64,000 nucleotides of DNA from Burkholderiaceae bacterium (GTDB lineage: Bacteria; Pseudomonadota; Gammaproteobacteria; Burkholderiales; Burkholderiaceae_C). Positions 8,238 to 18,120 of this stretch are shown one piece after another; within the stretch, counting starts at the first letter, position 1; each line of letters starts with the position of its first letter. The stretch covers positions 174,259-238,258 of the forward strand of contig JAIRVR010000017.1 of the NCBI GenBank assembly GCA_031253795.1, in the 5' to 3' direction. The notes beneath the pieces are model-generated. The model saw nothing but the letters and a program-made list of their open reading frames with translations, was not told the DNA's origin and ran no database searches. The translations under genes and the position numbers were made by a program.

Positions 8238-8996
8238 ATGAAAATGGATTTGAACAGCGACCTGGGTGAAAGCCTGGGCGCATGGCGCATGGGCGATGAC
8301 GCGGCCATGCTGGATATCGTCAGCAGTGCCAACGTGGCCTGCGGCTTCCATGGCGGTGACCCGGCCGGCATCCTGGAGACGCTGAAGGCGGCCCAGGGGC
8401 GCGGCGTCATGGTCGGTGCCCATGTGTCCTACCCCGACCTGGTGGGCTTTGGCCGTCGCAACATGGACGTGGCCAGCAGCGACCTGGTGGCCAGCATCAT
8501 CTACCAGATCGGCGCCCTGCAGGGTCTGGCGCAGGCGGCCGGCACGCGCGTGCGCTATGTCAAGCCGCATGGCGCCCTGTACAACACCATTGCCCAGGAC
8601 CGGCGCCAGGCCGGCGATGTGATCGCGGCCATCCGCGCCATCGACCCCAGCCTGGTCCTGGTGGCCCTGGCCGGCTCGCCCCTGATCGACTGGGCGCGCG
8701 ACGCGGGCCTGACCGTGGTGGCCGAGGCCTTTGCCGATCGCGGCTACACGCCCGAGGGCGCCCTGGTGTCGCGCCGCGAGCCGGGTGCGGTGCTGCACGA
8801 CGTGGACCAGATCGCCGAGCGCATGCTGACCCTGGTGCGCGACGGCGTGGTCCGGGCCGTGGACGGCAGCCTGGTGCGCATTGCCGCCGACTCCATCTGC
8901 GTGCACGGCGACAGCCCCGGCGCCGTGGCCATTGCCCGACACCTGCGCGAACGCTTCGAACGGGAAGGCGTGCGCATCTCTTCTTTCGTGGGCTGA
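8238..8996 (+). CDS. pxpA: 5-oxoprolinase subunit PxpA (YcsF/LamB family)
   Basis: A 252-residue protein of the LamB/YcsF family. Hallmarks are the start [10 protein letters not shown], the metal-binding segment [20 protein letters not shown] and EAFADRGY. In bacteria PxpA works with PxpB and PxpC to open 5-oxoproline to glutamate using ATP. The ATG at 8238 follows GAGGAGAG at a good distance. It lies 27 bases after pcp and nine bases before the likely pxpBC start, in one operon. Confidence 0.95.
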   Translation: MKMDLNSDLGESLGAWRMGDDAAMLDIVSSANVACGFHGGDPAGILETLKAAQGRGVMVGAHVSYPDLVGFGRRNMDVASSDLVASIIYQIGALQGLAQAAGTRVRYVKPHGALYNTIAQDRRQAGDVIAAIRAIDPSLVLVALAGSPLIDWARDAGLTVVAEAFADRGYTPEGALVSRREPGAVLHDVDQIAERMLTLVRDGVVRAVDGSLVRIAADSICVHGDSPGAVAIARHLRERFEREGVRISSFVG

Positions 8997-9005
8997 GGAA
9001 TGTCC

Positions 9006-10586
9006 ATGCGTTTTCTACCCGTCAACCGCCAGGCCCTGATGGTGGAGCTGGCCGATCTCGACGAGACGCTGGCCCTGCTGGGGTCGCTGCAGCGCGACCC
9101 CATCGCGGGCGTGCAGGAGCTGGTGCCCGCCGCGCGCACCGTGCTCGTGCAGTTCGCGCCGACCCAGGTGGGCGTGGCCGACCTGGTGCGCCGCATCGCC
9201 GCGCGCGACCTGGGCCAGCGGGCCCGGCGCAGCGATGTCCTGATCGACATCCCCGTGCAATATGACGGCGAGGACCTGGCCGACGTGGCCCGGCTGCTGG
9301 GCATCACGCCCGAGGAAGTCGTGCGCCGCCACACGGGCAGCGAGTACACCGTGGCCTTCACCGGCTTCGCGCCCGGCTTCGCCTACCTCAGCGGCGGCGA
9401 TCCGATTTTCAACGTGCCGCGCCGCAGTTCGCCGCGCACGCGCGTGCCTGCCGGCGCCGTGGCCCTGGGCGGTACGTTCAGCGCCGTCTATCCCCAGGCC
9501 AGCCCCGGCGGCTGGCAACTGATAGGTCGCACGTCGGAGCGCATGTGGGACCTGGCACGCGCGCTTCCAGCGCTGCTGCAGCCCGGCTACCGCGTGCGCT
9601 TTGTCGATGCCGCAGGCATGGAGCATGCGGACGCCGAATCCGCGCCCGCTGCCGTGCAAGCCGAAGTGCCCGCGGGCAACGCGCTGCTTGTGAAGGCCAC
9701 GGGGCTGATGACGCTGTTCCAGGACCGTGGCCGCCTGGGCCAGGCGGGGCAGGGCGTGTCGGCCTCGGGCGCCATGGACCAGGCGGCCTTCAAGGCCGCC
9801 AACCGCCTGGTCGGCAATGCCAGCGACCTGGCCGTGCTCGAAACCGTGGGCGGTGGCCTGTCCCTGCAAAGCCGGGGCGAAACCGTGGTGGCCGTCACGG
9901 GTGCCGACGCGCCGCTGACCGTGACCACGGCCCAGGGTAGGCGCTGGAGCGTGCAGCGCTACCAGGCCCTGGCCCTGGCCGATGGCGACCAGCTTTCCCT
10001 GGGCCAGCCCGTGGCCGGTGCGCGCTGCTACGTGGCCGTGCGCGGCGGCTTCGAGGTGGCGCCCGTGCTGGGCAGTGCCTGTACCGACACCCTGGCCCAT
10101 GTGGGGCCCGAGCCGCTGGCCATGGGCCAGATCCTGCCCGTGCGGCCTGCAGGTCGCACGGCCGTGGCCGCACCGGAGCTGCCGCCGCCGTTCCTGCCCG
10201 TCGCGGGCCAGGACGTGGTGCTGGACGTGGAGCTGGGCCCGCGCACCGACTGGTTCACCCCCGAGGCCGTGGCCTTGCTGGCTGGCCAGCGCTGGCAGGT
10301 CACGCCCCAGTCCAACCGCGTGGGCCTGCGCCTGGCCGGCGAAGCCGCGCTCACGCGCGCCGTGGACGGCGAGCTGCCCAGCGAGGGCACGCCCCTGGGC
10401 GCCATCCAGGTGCCGCCCAATGGCCAGCCCGTGCTGTTTCTGGCCGACCACCCGCTGACCGGCGGCTACCCCGTCATCGGCTGCGTGGCACCCCACCACC
10501 TGGACCTTGCGGGCCAGATTCCCGTGGGAGCCTGGATACGTTTCAACCCCCTGCGTGCCTTCGCGCCCTACCGGCCCGAGGCCTGA
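9006..10586 (+). CDS. pxpBC: Fused 5-oxoprolinase subunits PxpB-PxpC
   Basis: A 526-residue fusion. Residues about 1-215 are PxpB (KipI/AHS1; marker GFAPGFAYLSGG followed by PRRSSPRTRVPAGAVALGG). Residues about 225-526 are PxpC (KipA/AHS2; marker LFQDRGRLGQAGQGVSASGAMD and SNRVGLRL). In many bacteria these are two genes. Both domains are homologous to the carboxyltransferase half of urea carboxylase. An ATG at 9000 is also in frame, but the GAGGA at 8995-8999 fits the ATG at 9006, and PxpB proteins usually begin MRFLPVN. A biotin carboxylase-BCCP gene follows after 55 bases. Confidence 0.93.
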   Translation: MRFLPVNRQALMVELADLDETLALLGSLQRDPIAGVQELVPAARTVLVQFAPTQVGVADLVRRIAARDLGQRARRSDVLIDIPVQYDGEDLADVARLLGITPEEVVRRHTGSEYTVAFTGFAPGFAYLSGGDPIFNVPRRSSPRTRVPAGAVALGGTFSAVYPQASPGGWQLIGRTSERMWDLARALPALLQPGYRVRFVDAAGMEHADAESAPAAVQAEVPAGNALLVKATGLMTLFQDRGRLGQAGQGVSASGAMDQAAFKAANRLVGNASDLAVLETVGGGLSLQSRGETVVAVTGADAPLTVTTAQGRRWSVQRYQALALADGDQLSLGQPVAGARCYVAVRGGFEVAPVLGSACTDTLAHVGPEPLAMGQILPVRPAGRTAVAAPELPPPFLPVAGQDVVLDVELGPRTDWFTPEAVALLAGQRWQVTPQSNRVGLRLAGEAALTRAVDGELPSEGTPLGAIQVPPNGQPVLFLADHPLTGGYPVIGCVAPHHLDLAGQIPVGAWIRFNPLRAFAPYRPEA

Positions 10587-10641
10587 CGAACCGCATGCCG
10601 CGAGGCGCCCGCCGGCGCCTTGCGGCCCCTGAAAGCAGAGC

Positions 10642-12369
10642 ATGAAAAAAGTACTGATCGCCAACCGGGGCGAAATCGCCGTCCGCATCGCCCGCGCCTG
10701 TGCCGACTACGGCGTGCAGTCCGTGGCCGTCTACGCCGATGCCGACATCGACGCCCTGCATGTGCGCATGGCCGACGAGGCCTACGGCCTCGATGGCGAG
10801 CGCCCGGCCGACACCTATCTGAATGTCGCCAAGCTCATCGCCATCGCACGCAAAAGCGGTGCCGATGCCGTCCATCCCGGCTATGGCTTTCTCTCGGAGA
10901 GCGAGGCCTTTGCGCGCGCCGTGCTCGATGCCGGCCTGCGCTGGGTCGGCCCTTCGCCCGAGACCATTGCCCAGCTGGGCGACAAGGTCGAGGCGCGCAA
11001 GATCGCCCTGAAGGTCGGCGCCCCGCTGGTGGCCGGCACGCCCGATCCCGTCAGGGATGCCAGCGAGGTGCTGGCCTTCGCCGAGCAGCATGGCCTGCCC
11101 ATCATCATCAAGGCGGCCTTCGGCGGCGGTGGCCGTGGCATGAAGATCGCATGGCGCATGGACGAGGTCGAGGAGCTGTACCACTCGGCCGTGCGCGAGG
11201 CCGTCACGGCCTTTGGCCGCGGCGAATGCTTTGTCGAACAGTTCCTGGACCGGCCCCGCCACATCGAGGCCCAGGTGCTGGCCGATACCCACGGCAACGT
11301 GGTGGTGCTGGGCACGCGCGACTGCTCGCTGCAGCGGCGCAACCAGAAGCTGGTCGAAGAGGCTCCGGCGCCCTTCCTGAGCGACGATCAACGCCAGCGG
11401 ATCCACGCGGCAGCCCGAGACATCTGCGCGGCGGCCGGCTATGTGAGCGCGGGCACGGTGGAGTTCCTGCTCAGCCAGACCGGCGCCATTTCCTTCCTGG
11501 AGGTCAATACGCGCCTGCAGGTGGAGCACCCCGTGACCGAACAGACCACGGGCGTGGACCTGGTGATCGAGCAGCTGCGCGTCGCCGACGGCCTGGCCCT
11601 GTCCCTGACCGAAACACCGGCACCGCTGGGCCACTCCATCGAGTTCCGCATCAACGCCGAGGACGTGGGCCGCGGCTTTCTGCCGACGCCCGGCCCCGTG
11701 GTGCGCTTCGATCCGCCCTCGGGCCCCGGTGTGCGCCTGGATTCGGGTGTGCAGGCCGGCTCGGTGGTGCCGGGCAGCTTCGATTCGCTGATGGCCAAGC
11801 TCATCGTCAGCGGCGCCACGCGCGAGCAGGCCCTGGCCCGCGCGCGCCGCGCCCTGGCCGAGTTCCGCATCGAGGGCCTGTCCTCGGTCCTGCCCTTCCA
11901 CCGCGCCGTGATTGCCCACGCCGACTTCGTGGGCCAGGACGGCTTCAAGGTCCACACGCGCTGGATCGAGTCCGACTTCGCCGAGCCCCTGGCCGCCGCC
12001 GTGCGTGCCGAGCCCATGCCCGACGCCAGCCTGGTGCGCTGCGCCGTCGAGATCGACGGGCGCCGCGTGGCGCTGGGCCTGCCGGCCGTGCTGCTGCAGG
12101 GCCTGGCCTCGGCGGGCGGGGGCGTGGCGGCCGTGCCTGCCGCCGAAGCCGTGGCCGATCCCGCCGCCGTGACCTCGCCGATCGCCGGGAACCTGCATGC
12201 CTGGAAGGTCGCGGATGGCGATACGGTCCAGGAAGGCGATGTGATCGCCGTCATGGAGGCCATGAAGATGGAGATGCAGGTGGCTGCGCACCGCAGCGGT
12301 AAGGTTTCTTTGGTGGCCGAGGCGGGGAAGGCGCAGGCGCTGGGGGCTGTGATCGCTCGGATTGGTTGA
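10642..12369 (+). CDS. Biotin carboxylase-biotin carboxyl carrier fusion protein
   Basis: A 575-residue protein. Residues 1-450 are a biotin carboxylase ([30 protein letters not shown]-binding [12 protein letters not shown], catalytic [14 protein letters not shown]). Residues about 500-575 are a biotinyl carrier domain with the target lysine Lys542 in EAMKM. No carboxyltransferase gene of the acetyl-, propionyl- or methylcrotonyl-CoA type is next to it. The only carboxyltransferase-related domains nearby are those of PxpBC, which suggests a carboxylation step tied to 5-oxoproline or a related lactam (inference). It could instead be a general acyl-CoA carboxylase subunit. It ends the operon before a hairpin-containing repeat. 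Confidence 0.9.
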   Translation: MKKVLIANRGEIAVRIARACADYGVQSVAVYADADIDALHVRMADEAYGLDGERPADTYLNVAKLIAIARKSGADAVHPGYGFLSESEAFARAVLDAGLRWVGPSPETIAQLGDKVEARKIALKVGAPLVAGTPDPVRDASEVLAFAEQHGLPIIIKAAFGGGGRGMKIAWRMDEVEELYHSAVREAVTAFGRGECFVEQFLDRPRHIEAQVLADTHGNVVVLGTRDCSLQRRNQKLVEEAPAPFLSDDQRQRIHAAARDICAAAGYVSAGTVEFLLSQTGAISFLEVNTRLQVEHPVTEQTTGVDLVIEQLRVADGLALSLTETPAPLGHSIEFRINAEDVGRGFLPTPGPVVRFDPPSGPGVRLDSGVQAGSVVPGSFDSLMAKLIVSGATREQALARARRALAEFRIEGLSSVLPFHRAVIAHADFVGQDGFKVHTRWIESDFAEPLAAAVRAEPMPDASLVRCAVEIDGRRVALGLPAVLLQGLASAGGGVAAVPAAEAVADPAAVTSPIAGNLHAWKVADGDTVQEGDVIAVMEAMKMEMQVAAHRSGKVSLVAEAGKAQALGAVIARIG

Positions 12370-12404
12370 GTTGTTGGTGGTGGTGGTCTTTTTGTGACCC
12401 TGCC

Positions 12405-12545
12405 CAGGGGTTGTGTTCCAAGGTCGGGTCTCGCCCCGGCAGGCGACTTGCCTACTTTCTTGCTGCAGGGCAAGAAAGTAGGTCGGCCGCCGGGCCGAAA
12501 CCCGGCCTCGAAAAACAAGCTCCGGCAGGGATCAGAACCAGACCC
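12405..12545. repeat. Interspersed hairpin element between convergent genes
   Basis: A non-coding stretch with a perfect 13-bp stem (CCTACTTTCTTGC at 12451-12463, GCAAGAAAGTAGG at 12470-12482) and a six-base loop. It is flanked by the GC hairpin GGCCGCCGGGCC and further short palindromes. Related ACTTTCTT...AAGAAAGT elements are scattered in Comamonadaceae genomes. It lies between the ends of the biotin carboxylase gene and the nucleotidase gene, where it may act as a two-way transcription stop. Confidence 0.5.
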
Positions 12546-12565
12546 CTGACCGAACCAGGGAAGGC

Positions 12566-14476
12566 TCAGCGACCACCCTGGAAACTGCGCGTGCTGTACA
12601 GGTCCGTGGACAGGCGCGACAGGGTCGGCAGGCCGGAGACCGCGTCCACCGGCTGGCGCTCGATGTAGTTGAAGAACACATCGGAATCGAGCACGCCGAT
12701 ATCCAGGCGGCGTGCATCGGGCACGGCGGCCAGGGTCTTGTAGCCGTCGCCGCCCGTGGCATTGAAGCTCAGCACGAACAGCTTGTAGGTGCGGGCCGAG
12801 TCCAGGGGTTTCCAGGTCTTGCTGGTGTTGTCGAAGACTTCCACGCCCGACACGCGCTGGCCGGCGGCCGCCGCGGCGTTCACGTCGAAGCGCAGGCCAC
12901 CCGTGTAGGGGTAGGGGCCGGTCGTGCCGCTGGCGCCGTAGACGGCTTCCAGCCCGTCTTCCAGCATGCTCTTGACCTCGGTGCCCGTGATGTCCAGGCG
13001 GAACAGCTTGTTGCCGAAGGGCAGGACCTGGATGACCTGGGCCGCCGTGGTCTGGCCCAGCAGCGGAATGCGCACGCCGCCGCCGCTTTGCAGCGAGATG
13101 TCGGCGCCGCCATAGTGGCGGTTGGCTTCCTCCAGGTAGGCCTGGGCCACCAGCTGCTGGATGTCGCCGCCGCGCACGCTCACGCTGCCTTCGGCGTTGC
13201 AGGCCGCGCTGGACTGGCTGTAGTTCATGGTGCCGACGCCGCCGGGGACGCGGCGCGAGCACAGTTCCTGGGGCACGGTGGCGACCTGCTTGAGGTTGAA
13301 CTGGGCGACCTTGTCCTTGAACGGCTGGAGCACGGCCGTGGCCTTGGCCGAGGGCTGGGTCACGCGCAGCACGCCGGTGGCGGCGACGCTGGCCTTGAGG
13401 GCCGTCTTCTGGGCATCGGTGGCGGCCTTGCCGCCGACGGTGAAGTTGTCGCCGATCAGCACATGGGGCGTTCCCGTGCACTGGGTGACGCGGCCATCGG
13501 CATCGAACTGGACCTTGAGGTCACCGACCACCTGGGCGTATTCCCAGGCCTGGACCACGCAGACGGGGCTGCCGTCCTTGTCGGTCAGGCGCGTGGGGTA
13601 GGCGCCGCCGGGCGTTCCCACGCCCGTGGTGTTGAGCACATCGGGGCCCAGCAGGGTATGGGAGTCGCCGCCCACGACCACGTCCACGCCGCTGAGCTTG
13701 GGCACGATCTGGCGGTCGTACTCGTAGCCCACGTGGCTCATGACGATGATCTTGTTGATGCCCTTGGCACGCAGCGCGTCGATTTCGCGCTGGGCGGCCG
13801 TGGCTTCGTCCTCGAAGGTGGTGTCCGGGTCGGGGCTGGACGAGGCCTTGGTCTTGCCCGCGATGGTCAGGCCGACGATGCCGATCTTCTGGCCGCCGCG
13901 TTCGACCACGGTGGAGGGACTGACATAGCCGGGGGCCTTGGCCGCGTTCAGGGCCGAGTTGGCACCGAAGCGCACGTTGGCGCTGAGCACCGGTGTCTTG
14001 CAAGTGCCCGACTTCAGGCGGTCCAGGAAGGACTTCAGGCCGGTGTCGCCCTTGTCGAATTCATGGTTGCCCAGCGTGAAGGCGTCGAAGCAGACGGTGT
14101 TCATCAGGGCCGCGTCGGCCTCGCCGTCGGCGCCGGCGCGGTTGAAGTACAGCGTGCCGGTCAGGGCGTCGCCCGCATGCAGCTTGAGCACGTTGGGCGA
14201 CTGGGCGGCCAGTTCCTCGATGGCCTGGGTGACGCGCGCAAAGCCTGCGGCATCCACCGCGACGGCTTCGGCCTTGCCCGTGCCGGCGTCCAGCTGCAGC
14301 GTCTTGCTCTTGGACTCCAGCGTGGAGTGGTGGTCGTTGATGTGCAGAATGCGCAGTTCCAGCGGCTGACCCGCGGGCGTGTCGTTGCCGGAGCCGCCGC
14401 AGGCGACGAGCAGGGCGCTGGTGGCCAGGGCGGCGGTCAGCGGGCGCAGGGCGGGGCGTCGGGAGATCAGGGACAT
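12566..14476 (-). CDS. Lipoprotein 5'-nucleotidase / metallophosphoesterase (UshA-like)
   Basis: A 636-residue exported enzyme. The N-terminus has a lipoprotein signal with lipobox LVAC before GGSG, so it is probably anchored in the outer membrane or periplasm. Residues about 40-320 are a calcineurin-type metallophosphoesterase with the metal motifs HINDHH, GDALTG, GNHEFD, SHVGYEYD and GGDSHT. Residues about 400-600 are a 5'-nucleotidase C-terminal domain (GGGVRIPLLG for substrate binding, YTGGLRFDV). Expected substrates are nucleotides or related phosphodiesters. The start at 14476 was chosen for the signal peptide; upstream frame has none. Confidence 0.92.
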   Translation of the reverse strand: MSLISRRPALRPLTAALATSALLVACGGSGNDTPAGQPLELRILHINDHHSTLESKSKTLQLDAGTGKAEAVAVDAAGFARVTQAIEELAAQSPNVLKLHAGDALTGTLYFNRAGADGEADAALMNTVCFDAFTLGNHEFDKGDTGLKSFLDRLKSGTCKTPVLSANVRFGANSALNAAKAPGYVSPSTVVERGGQKIGIVGLTIAGKTKASSSPDPDTTFEDEATAAQREIDALRAKGINKIIVMSHVGYEYDRQIVPKLSGVDVVVGGDSHTLLGPDVLNTTGVGTPGGAYPTRLTDKDGSPVCVVQAWEYAQVVGDLKVQFDADGRVTQCTGTPHVLIGDNFTVGGKAATDAQKTALKASVAATGVLRVTQPSAKATAVLQPFKDKVAQFNLKQVATVPQELCSRRVPGGVGTMNYSQSSAACNAEGSVSVRGGDIQQLVAQAYLEEANRHYGGADISLQSGGGVRIPLLGQTTAAQVIQVLPFGNKLFRLDITGTEVKSMLEDGLEAVYGASGTTGPYPYTGGLRFDVNAAAAAGQRVSGVEVFDNTSKTWKPLDSARTYKLFVLSFNATGGDGYKTLAAVPDARRLDIGVLDSDVFFNYIERQPVDAVSGLPTLSRLSTDLYSTRSFQGGR

Positions 14477-14610
14477 GAACGGTTTCTCTCTGTATCGGTT
14501 TGTCACGGCCGCCGATGCTCGCGGCCGCAGATGACATGGCTGTGAAAAGCCGTTCTCGATACCGTGGCAAGCACCGTGGTGGTGGCTGACACGTTCCTGG
14601 ATGCGGGGGC

Positions 14611-14641
14611 TTGACCTTGACATGGTGGCAATCTTTAAAGT
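14611..14641 (+). promoter_or_regulatory. MerR/CueR-type promoter of copA
   Basis: TTGACC (14611-14616) and TAAAGT (14636-14641) are separated by 19 bases, the overlong spacing used by MerR-family activators. Inside the spacer, CCTTGACATGGTGGCAA forms an imperfect palindrome around ATG, as expected for a CueR-type operator. The match is by eye. No merR/cueR gene lies beside copA in this window. Confidence 0.55.
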
Positions 14642-14669
14642 GCTTCCATCGAGTCAGAAGGAGTAGGCG

Positions 14670-17171
14670 ATGAATGCATTGACCAAGGCCGGCGTGGCCA
14701 TTGACCTGCCCGTGCAGGGCATGACCTGCGCCTCCTGCGTGGGGCGCGTGGAGCGCGCACTCAGGAAGCTGCCCGGCGTGGAGGAGGCCGCGGTCAACCT
14801 CGCCACCGAGAAGGCCAGCATCCGCTTCGCGGGCGCGGCCGACCTGCCCGCCGCCATCGCGGCCATCGAGAAGGCCGGCTACGAGGTGCCGCAGTCCGGT
14901 GTGGAGCTGGAGGTCGAGGGCATGACCTGCGCCTCCTGCGTGGGCCGCGTCGAGCGTGCGCTCAAGAAAGTGCCGGGCGTGCAATCGGCCAGCGTCAACC
15001 TGGCCACGGAGCGTGCCCAGGTGCAATGGGCGGGCGCCGGCGATGTGGCGGCCCTGGTGGCCGCCGTGCAAAAGGCAGGCTACGAGGCGCGGCCGCTGCA
15101 GGCTGCAGGCGCCGGCGTTGCCCCCGGGGCCGAGGACGAGACCCGGCAGCGCCAGGCGCAAGAGCGCGAATCGCTCAGGCGCTCGCTGATCGTGGCCGCC
15201 GTGTTCGCCCTGCCGGTCTTCGTGCTGGAAATGGGCGGCCACATGGTGCCGGCCTTCCACCACTGGGTGGGGCAGACCGTGGGCACGCAGAACAGCTGGT
15301 ACCTGCAGTGCGTGCTGGCCGCCATCGTGCTGTTCGGCCCCGGCCTGCGCTTTTTCCGGAAGGGCATTCCCGCGCTGCTGCGCGGCGCGCCCGACATGAA
15401 TTCGCTGGTGGCCGTGGGCACCTCGGCGGCCTTTGCCTATTCGCTGGTGGCCACCTTCGCGCCCGGATGGCTGCCGGCCGGCACGGTCAACGTCTACTAC
15501 GAGGCCTCGGCCGTCATCGTGGCCCTGATCCTGCTGGGCCGCTTCCTGGAGGCGCGCGCCAAGGGCAACACCTCGGAGGCCATACGCCGCCTGGTCCAGC
15601 TGCAGGCCAAGACGGCGCGCGTGCGCCGGGAGGGCAGCGTGCTGGAGGTGGACATCGCCGCCGTGCGTGCGGGCGACATCGTCGAGGTGCGGCCTGGAGA
15701 GCGCATTCCCGTCGATGGCGAGGTCATCGAAGGCAGCAGCTTCGTGGATGAATCCATGATCAGCGGCGAGCCCGTGCCTGTGGAAAAGACGGCGGGCGCC
15801 GAACTGGTGGGCGGTACGGTCAACCAGAACGGTGCCCTGGCGTTTCGCGCCACCAAGGTGGGCGCCGATACGCTGCTGGCCCAGATCATCCGCATGGTCG
15901 AGCAGGCCCAGGGGTCCAAGCTGCCCATACAGGCCCTGGTCGACCAGGTCACCATGTGGTTCGTTCCCGCCGTCATGGCCGTGGCCTTGCTGACCTTCGG
16001 CGCCTGGCTGGTCTGGGGGCCGTCGCCCGCGCTGAGCTTTGCGCTGGTCAATGCAGTGGCCGTGCTCATCATCGCCTGCCCCTGTGCCATGGGGCTGGCC
16101 ACGCCCACCTCCATCATGGTCGGCACGGGCCGCGCCGCCCAGATGGGCGTGCTGCTGCGCAAGGGCGAAGCCTTGCAGACCCTCAAGGACGCGCGCGTCG
16201 TGGCCGTGGACAAGACGGGCACGCTGACGCGCGGCCGCCCCGAGCTGACCGACCTGGTGCTGGCACCGGGCTTCGAGGGCGAGCGCCGCCGCGTGCTGGC
16301 GCTGGTGGCAGCCGTGGAGGACCGCTCAGAACATCCCATTGCCCGCGCCATCGTGGACGCGGCGCGCGCCGAGGACCTGGGCCTGGGCGTGGTGGACCGC
16401 TTCGAGTCGGTGACGGGCTTTGGCGTGCGCGCCGACGTGGACGGCGTGCGCGTGGAAATCGGTGCCGACCGCTTCATGCGCGAGCTGGGCCTGCAGGTGG
16501 ATACGCTGGCGGACGAAGCGGCGCGCCTGGGCGACGAAGGCAAGACCCCGCTGTACGCGGCCGTCGACGGCCGGCTGGCGGCCATGATCGCCGTGGCCGA
16601 TCCCATCAAGGACAGCACGCCGGCAGCCATCGCCGCCCTGCACGGCCTGGGCCTGAAGGTGGCCATGATCACGGGCGATAACCGCCGCACGGCCGAAGCC
16701 ATTGCACGCCAGCTGGGCATCGACGAGGTGGTGGCCGAGGTCCTGCCCGGTGGCAAGGTCGATGCGGTCAGGCGCCTGAAGGCTTCGCACGGCACCCTGG
16801 CCTATGTGGGCGACGGCATCAACGATGCCCCGGCCCTGGCCGAGGCCGATGTGGGCCTGGCCATCGGCACGGGCACGGACATCGCCATCGAGGCCGCCGA
16901 CGTGGTGCTGATGTCGGGCGACCTGGGTGGCGTGCCCAATGCCATCGCCCTGTCCAAGGCCACCATGGCCAATATCCGCCAGAACCTGTTCTGGGCCTTT
17001 GCCTACAACGTGGCCCTGATCCCCGTGGCCGCGGGCCTGCTGTATCCGGTCAACGGTACGCTGCTCTCGCCCGTGTTCGCGGCCGGCGCCATGGCGCTGT
17101 CCAGCGTTTTCGTGCTCAGCAATGCGCTGCGCCTGCGCGGATTCAATCCGCCGCTGGCGGCAGGGCGCTAA
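14670..17171 (+). CDS. copA: Copper-translocating P-type ATPase
   Basis: An 833-residue P1B-type ATPase that exports Cu(I) across the inner membrane. Two N-terminal metal-binding domains each carry GMTCASC (Cys20/Cys23 and Cys87/Cys90). The core has the membrane metal site CPC (470-472), the phosphorylation site DKTGT with Asp514, the SEHP motif, TGDN and GDGINDAP. The two metal-binding domains are very alike and look duplicated. AAGGAG lies seven bases before the ATG. A MerR-type promoter precedes the gene and a hairpin follows it, so it is probably a single-gene transcription unit induced by copper. Confidence 0.95.
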   Translation: MNALTKAGVAIDLPVQGMTCASCVGRVERALRKLPGVEEAAVNLATEKASIRFAGAADLPAAIAAIEKAGYEVPQSGVELEVEGMTCASCVGRVERALKKVPGVQSASVNLATERAQVQWAGAGDVAALVAAVQKAGYEARPLQAAGAGVAPGAEDETRQRQAQERESLRRSLIVAAVFALPVFVLEMGGHMVPAFHHWVGQTVGTQNSWYLQCVLAAIVLFGPGLRFFRKGIPALLRGAPDMNSLVAVGTSAAFAYSLVATFAPGWLPAGTVNVYYEASAVIVALILLGRFLEARAKGNTSEAIRRLVQLQAKTARVRREGSVLEVDIAAVRAGDIVEVRPGERIPVDGEVIEGSSFVDESMISGEPVPVEKTAGAELVGGTVNQNGALAFRATKVGADTLLAQIIRMVEQAQGSKLPIQALVDQVTMWFVPAVMAVALLTFGAWLVWGPSPALSFALVNAVAVLIIACPCAMGLATPTSIMVGTGRAAQMGVLLRKGEALQTLKDARVVAVDKTGTLTRGRPELTDLVLAPGFEGERRRVLALVAAVEDRSEHPIARAIVDAARAEDLGLGVVDRFESVTGFGVRADVDGVRVEIGADRFMRELGLQVDTLADEAARLGDEGKTPLYAAVDGRLAAMIAVADPIKDSTPAAIAALHGLGLKVAMITGDNRRTAEAIARQLGIDEVVAEVLPGGKVDAVRRLKASHGTLAYVGDGINDAPALAEADVGLAIGTGTDIAIEAADVVLMSGDLGGVPNAIALSKATMANIRQNLFWAFAYNVALIPVAAGLLYPVNGTLLSPVFAAGAMALSSVFVLSNALRLRGFNPPLAAGR

Positions 17172-17173
17172 CC

Positions 17174-17198
17174 GAGGGGACGGTATTCGTCCTCTTTT
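17174..17198 (+). terminator. Probable terminator after copA
   Basis: An imperfect hairpin (GAGGGGACG / CGTCCTC with a two-base bulge) is followed by TTTT just after the copA stop. The stem is short, so confidence is moderate. Confidence 0.45.
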
Positions 17199-17238
17199 GT
17201 ACTGCGCACGATCCGTGGCTCATGAAACCGGCGTGGCC

Positions 17239-17343
17239 AAAACCAGGGACGCCAGGCAAGGGCCTGTGCCTGCCGCGCCGCCCCGCAGCGAGAGAGGGCG
17301 CCGTGCACACGGGGAAGGCGCGAAGCGACTCAGACTCAGGGGG
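17239..17343 (-). repeat. Interspersed GC-rich repeat, copy B
   Basis: On the minus strand this reads CCCCCTGAGTCTGAGTCGCTTCGCGCC and continues like copy A, with an extra CTGAGT unit. It overlaps the 3' end of the riboflavin synthase gene by a few codons, including the stop codon, and runs in the same direction as that gene. Confidence 0.65.
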
Positions 17344-18043
17344 AGCCTAGTTTCGGCACGTCCACGAAATCGTCGAGGCTCAGGCCCTTCTCCTTGAGCA
17401 GGGCCTCGAGCACGGGCTTGAGGCGTCCCAGGCTTTGCTGCACGGTTTCGCGGACCGTGTCCACCACGACCTGGGTGCTGCGGTCGATTTCCACATTGAG
17501 CAGGTCGCCCGTCCCCTTGGATTCGAACACCGTCATGCGGCGCGTTTCGGGGATCAGCCAGACCTCGAACCAGCCGGCCTGGCGGTCCACCTCGGAGACG
17601 GTCAGGCTGGCGCCGTTGATGGCGATATAGCCCTTGGCGAACACATAGTGCCGGAAGCCTTCGGGAATGCCGAAGCGGATGCGGTGGTTGGTGTCGCTGG
17701 AGGCCACTTCCAGGATGGGCGCCGTGAAGTCCACGTGGCCCGACAGCGGGTGGCCGCCGATCTCGGCGCCGTCCCTGGCCGCGCGCTCGACATTGACGCG
17801 CCCGCCCACGGCATAGCTGCCCAGGGTGGTGATGTTCAGGCTCTGCAGCATCACGTCGAAGCTGGCGCGCGTGGGCGAGAGGATCTCGGTCACCGTCAGG
17901 CATACGCCATCGGTGGAGACGCTGGCGCCCAGGGCCAGGTCTTCGCAGAAACCTTCGGGAAAGTCGAGGATGAAGGTGCGCAGGCCGTTCTGGTCGCGCA
18001 GCGCGGCAATGCTTGCCACGGCCTGGATGATGCCGGTGAACAC
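17336..18043 (-). CDS. ribE: Riboflavin synthase, alpha subunit
   Basis: A 235-residue enzyme that dismutates two 6,7-dimethyl-8-ribityllumazine molecules into riboflavin. The diagnostic start MFTGI is present, and the two lumazine-binding halves are visible (ASVSTDGVCLTVTEI, GGHPLSGHVDF; KGYIAINGASLTVSEV, NVEIDRSTQVVVDTV). It resembles the enterobacterial type. Only 77 bases separate it from the next gene upstream on the same strand's far side, with no room for an FMN riboswitch. Its last codons (SP-stop) lie in an interspersed repeat, and the tail after EID...VDTV is about 25 residues longer than the enterobacterial form. Confidence 0.93.
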   Translation of the reverse strand: MFTGIIQAVASIAALRDQNGLRTFILDFPEGFCEDLALGASVSTDGVCLTVTEILSPTRASFDVMLQSLNITTLGSYAVGGRVNVERAARDGAEIGGHPLSGHVDFTAPILEVASSDTNHRIRFGIPEGFRHYVFAKGYIAINGASLTVSEVDRQAGWFEVWLIPETRRMTVFESKGTGDLLNVEIDRSTQVVVDTVRETVQQSLGRLKPVLEALLKEKGLSLDDFVDVPKLGSP

Positions 18044-18120
18044 GGTGTGGAATTCCTTGGAATGGGTGCCGGGGCACGCGAGCGTCCATTTTGCACCCGT
18101 GCCGGCAGCCTTTGCTCACG

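Noticed and set aside
18044..18120. FMN riboswitch upstream of ribE
   Set aside because: The gap to the next gene is 77 bases, too short for the roughly 140-base element, and the RFN core was not seen.
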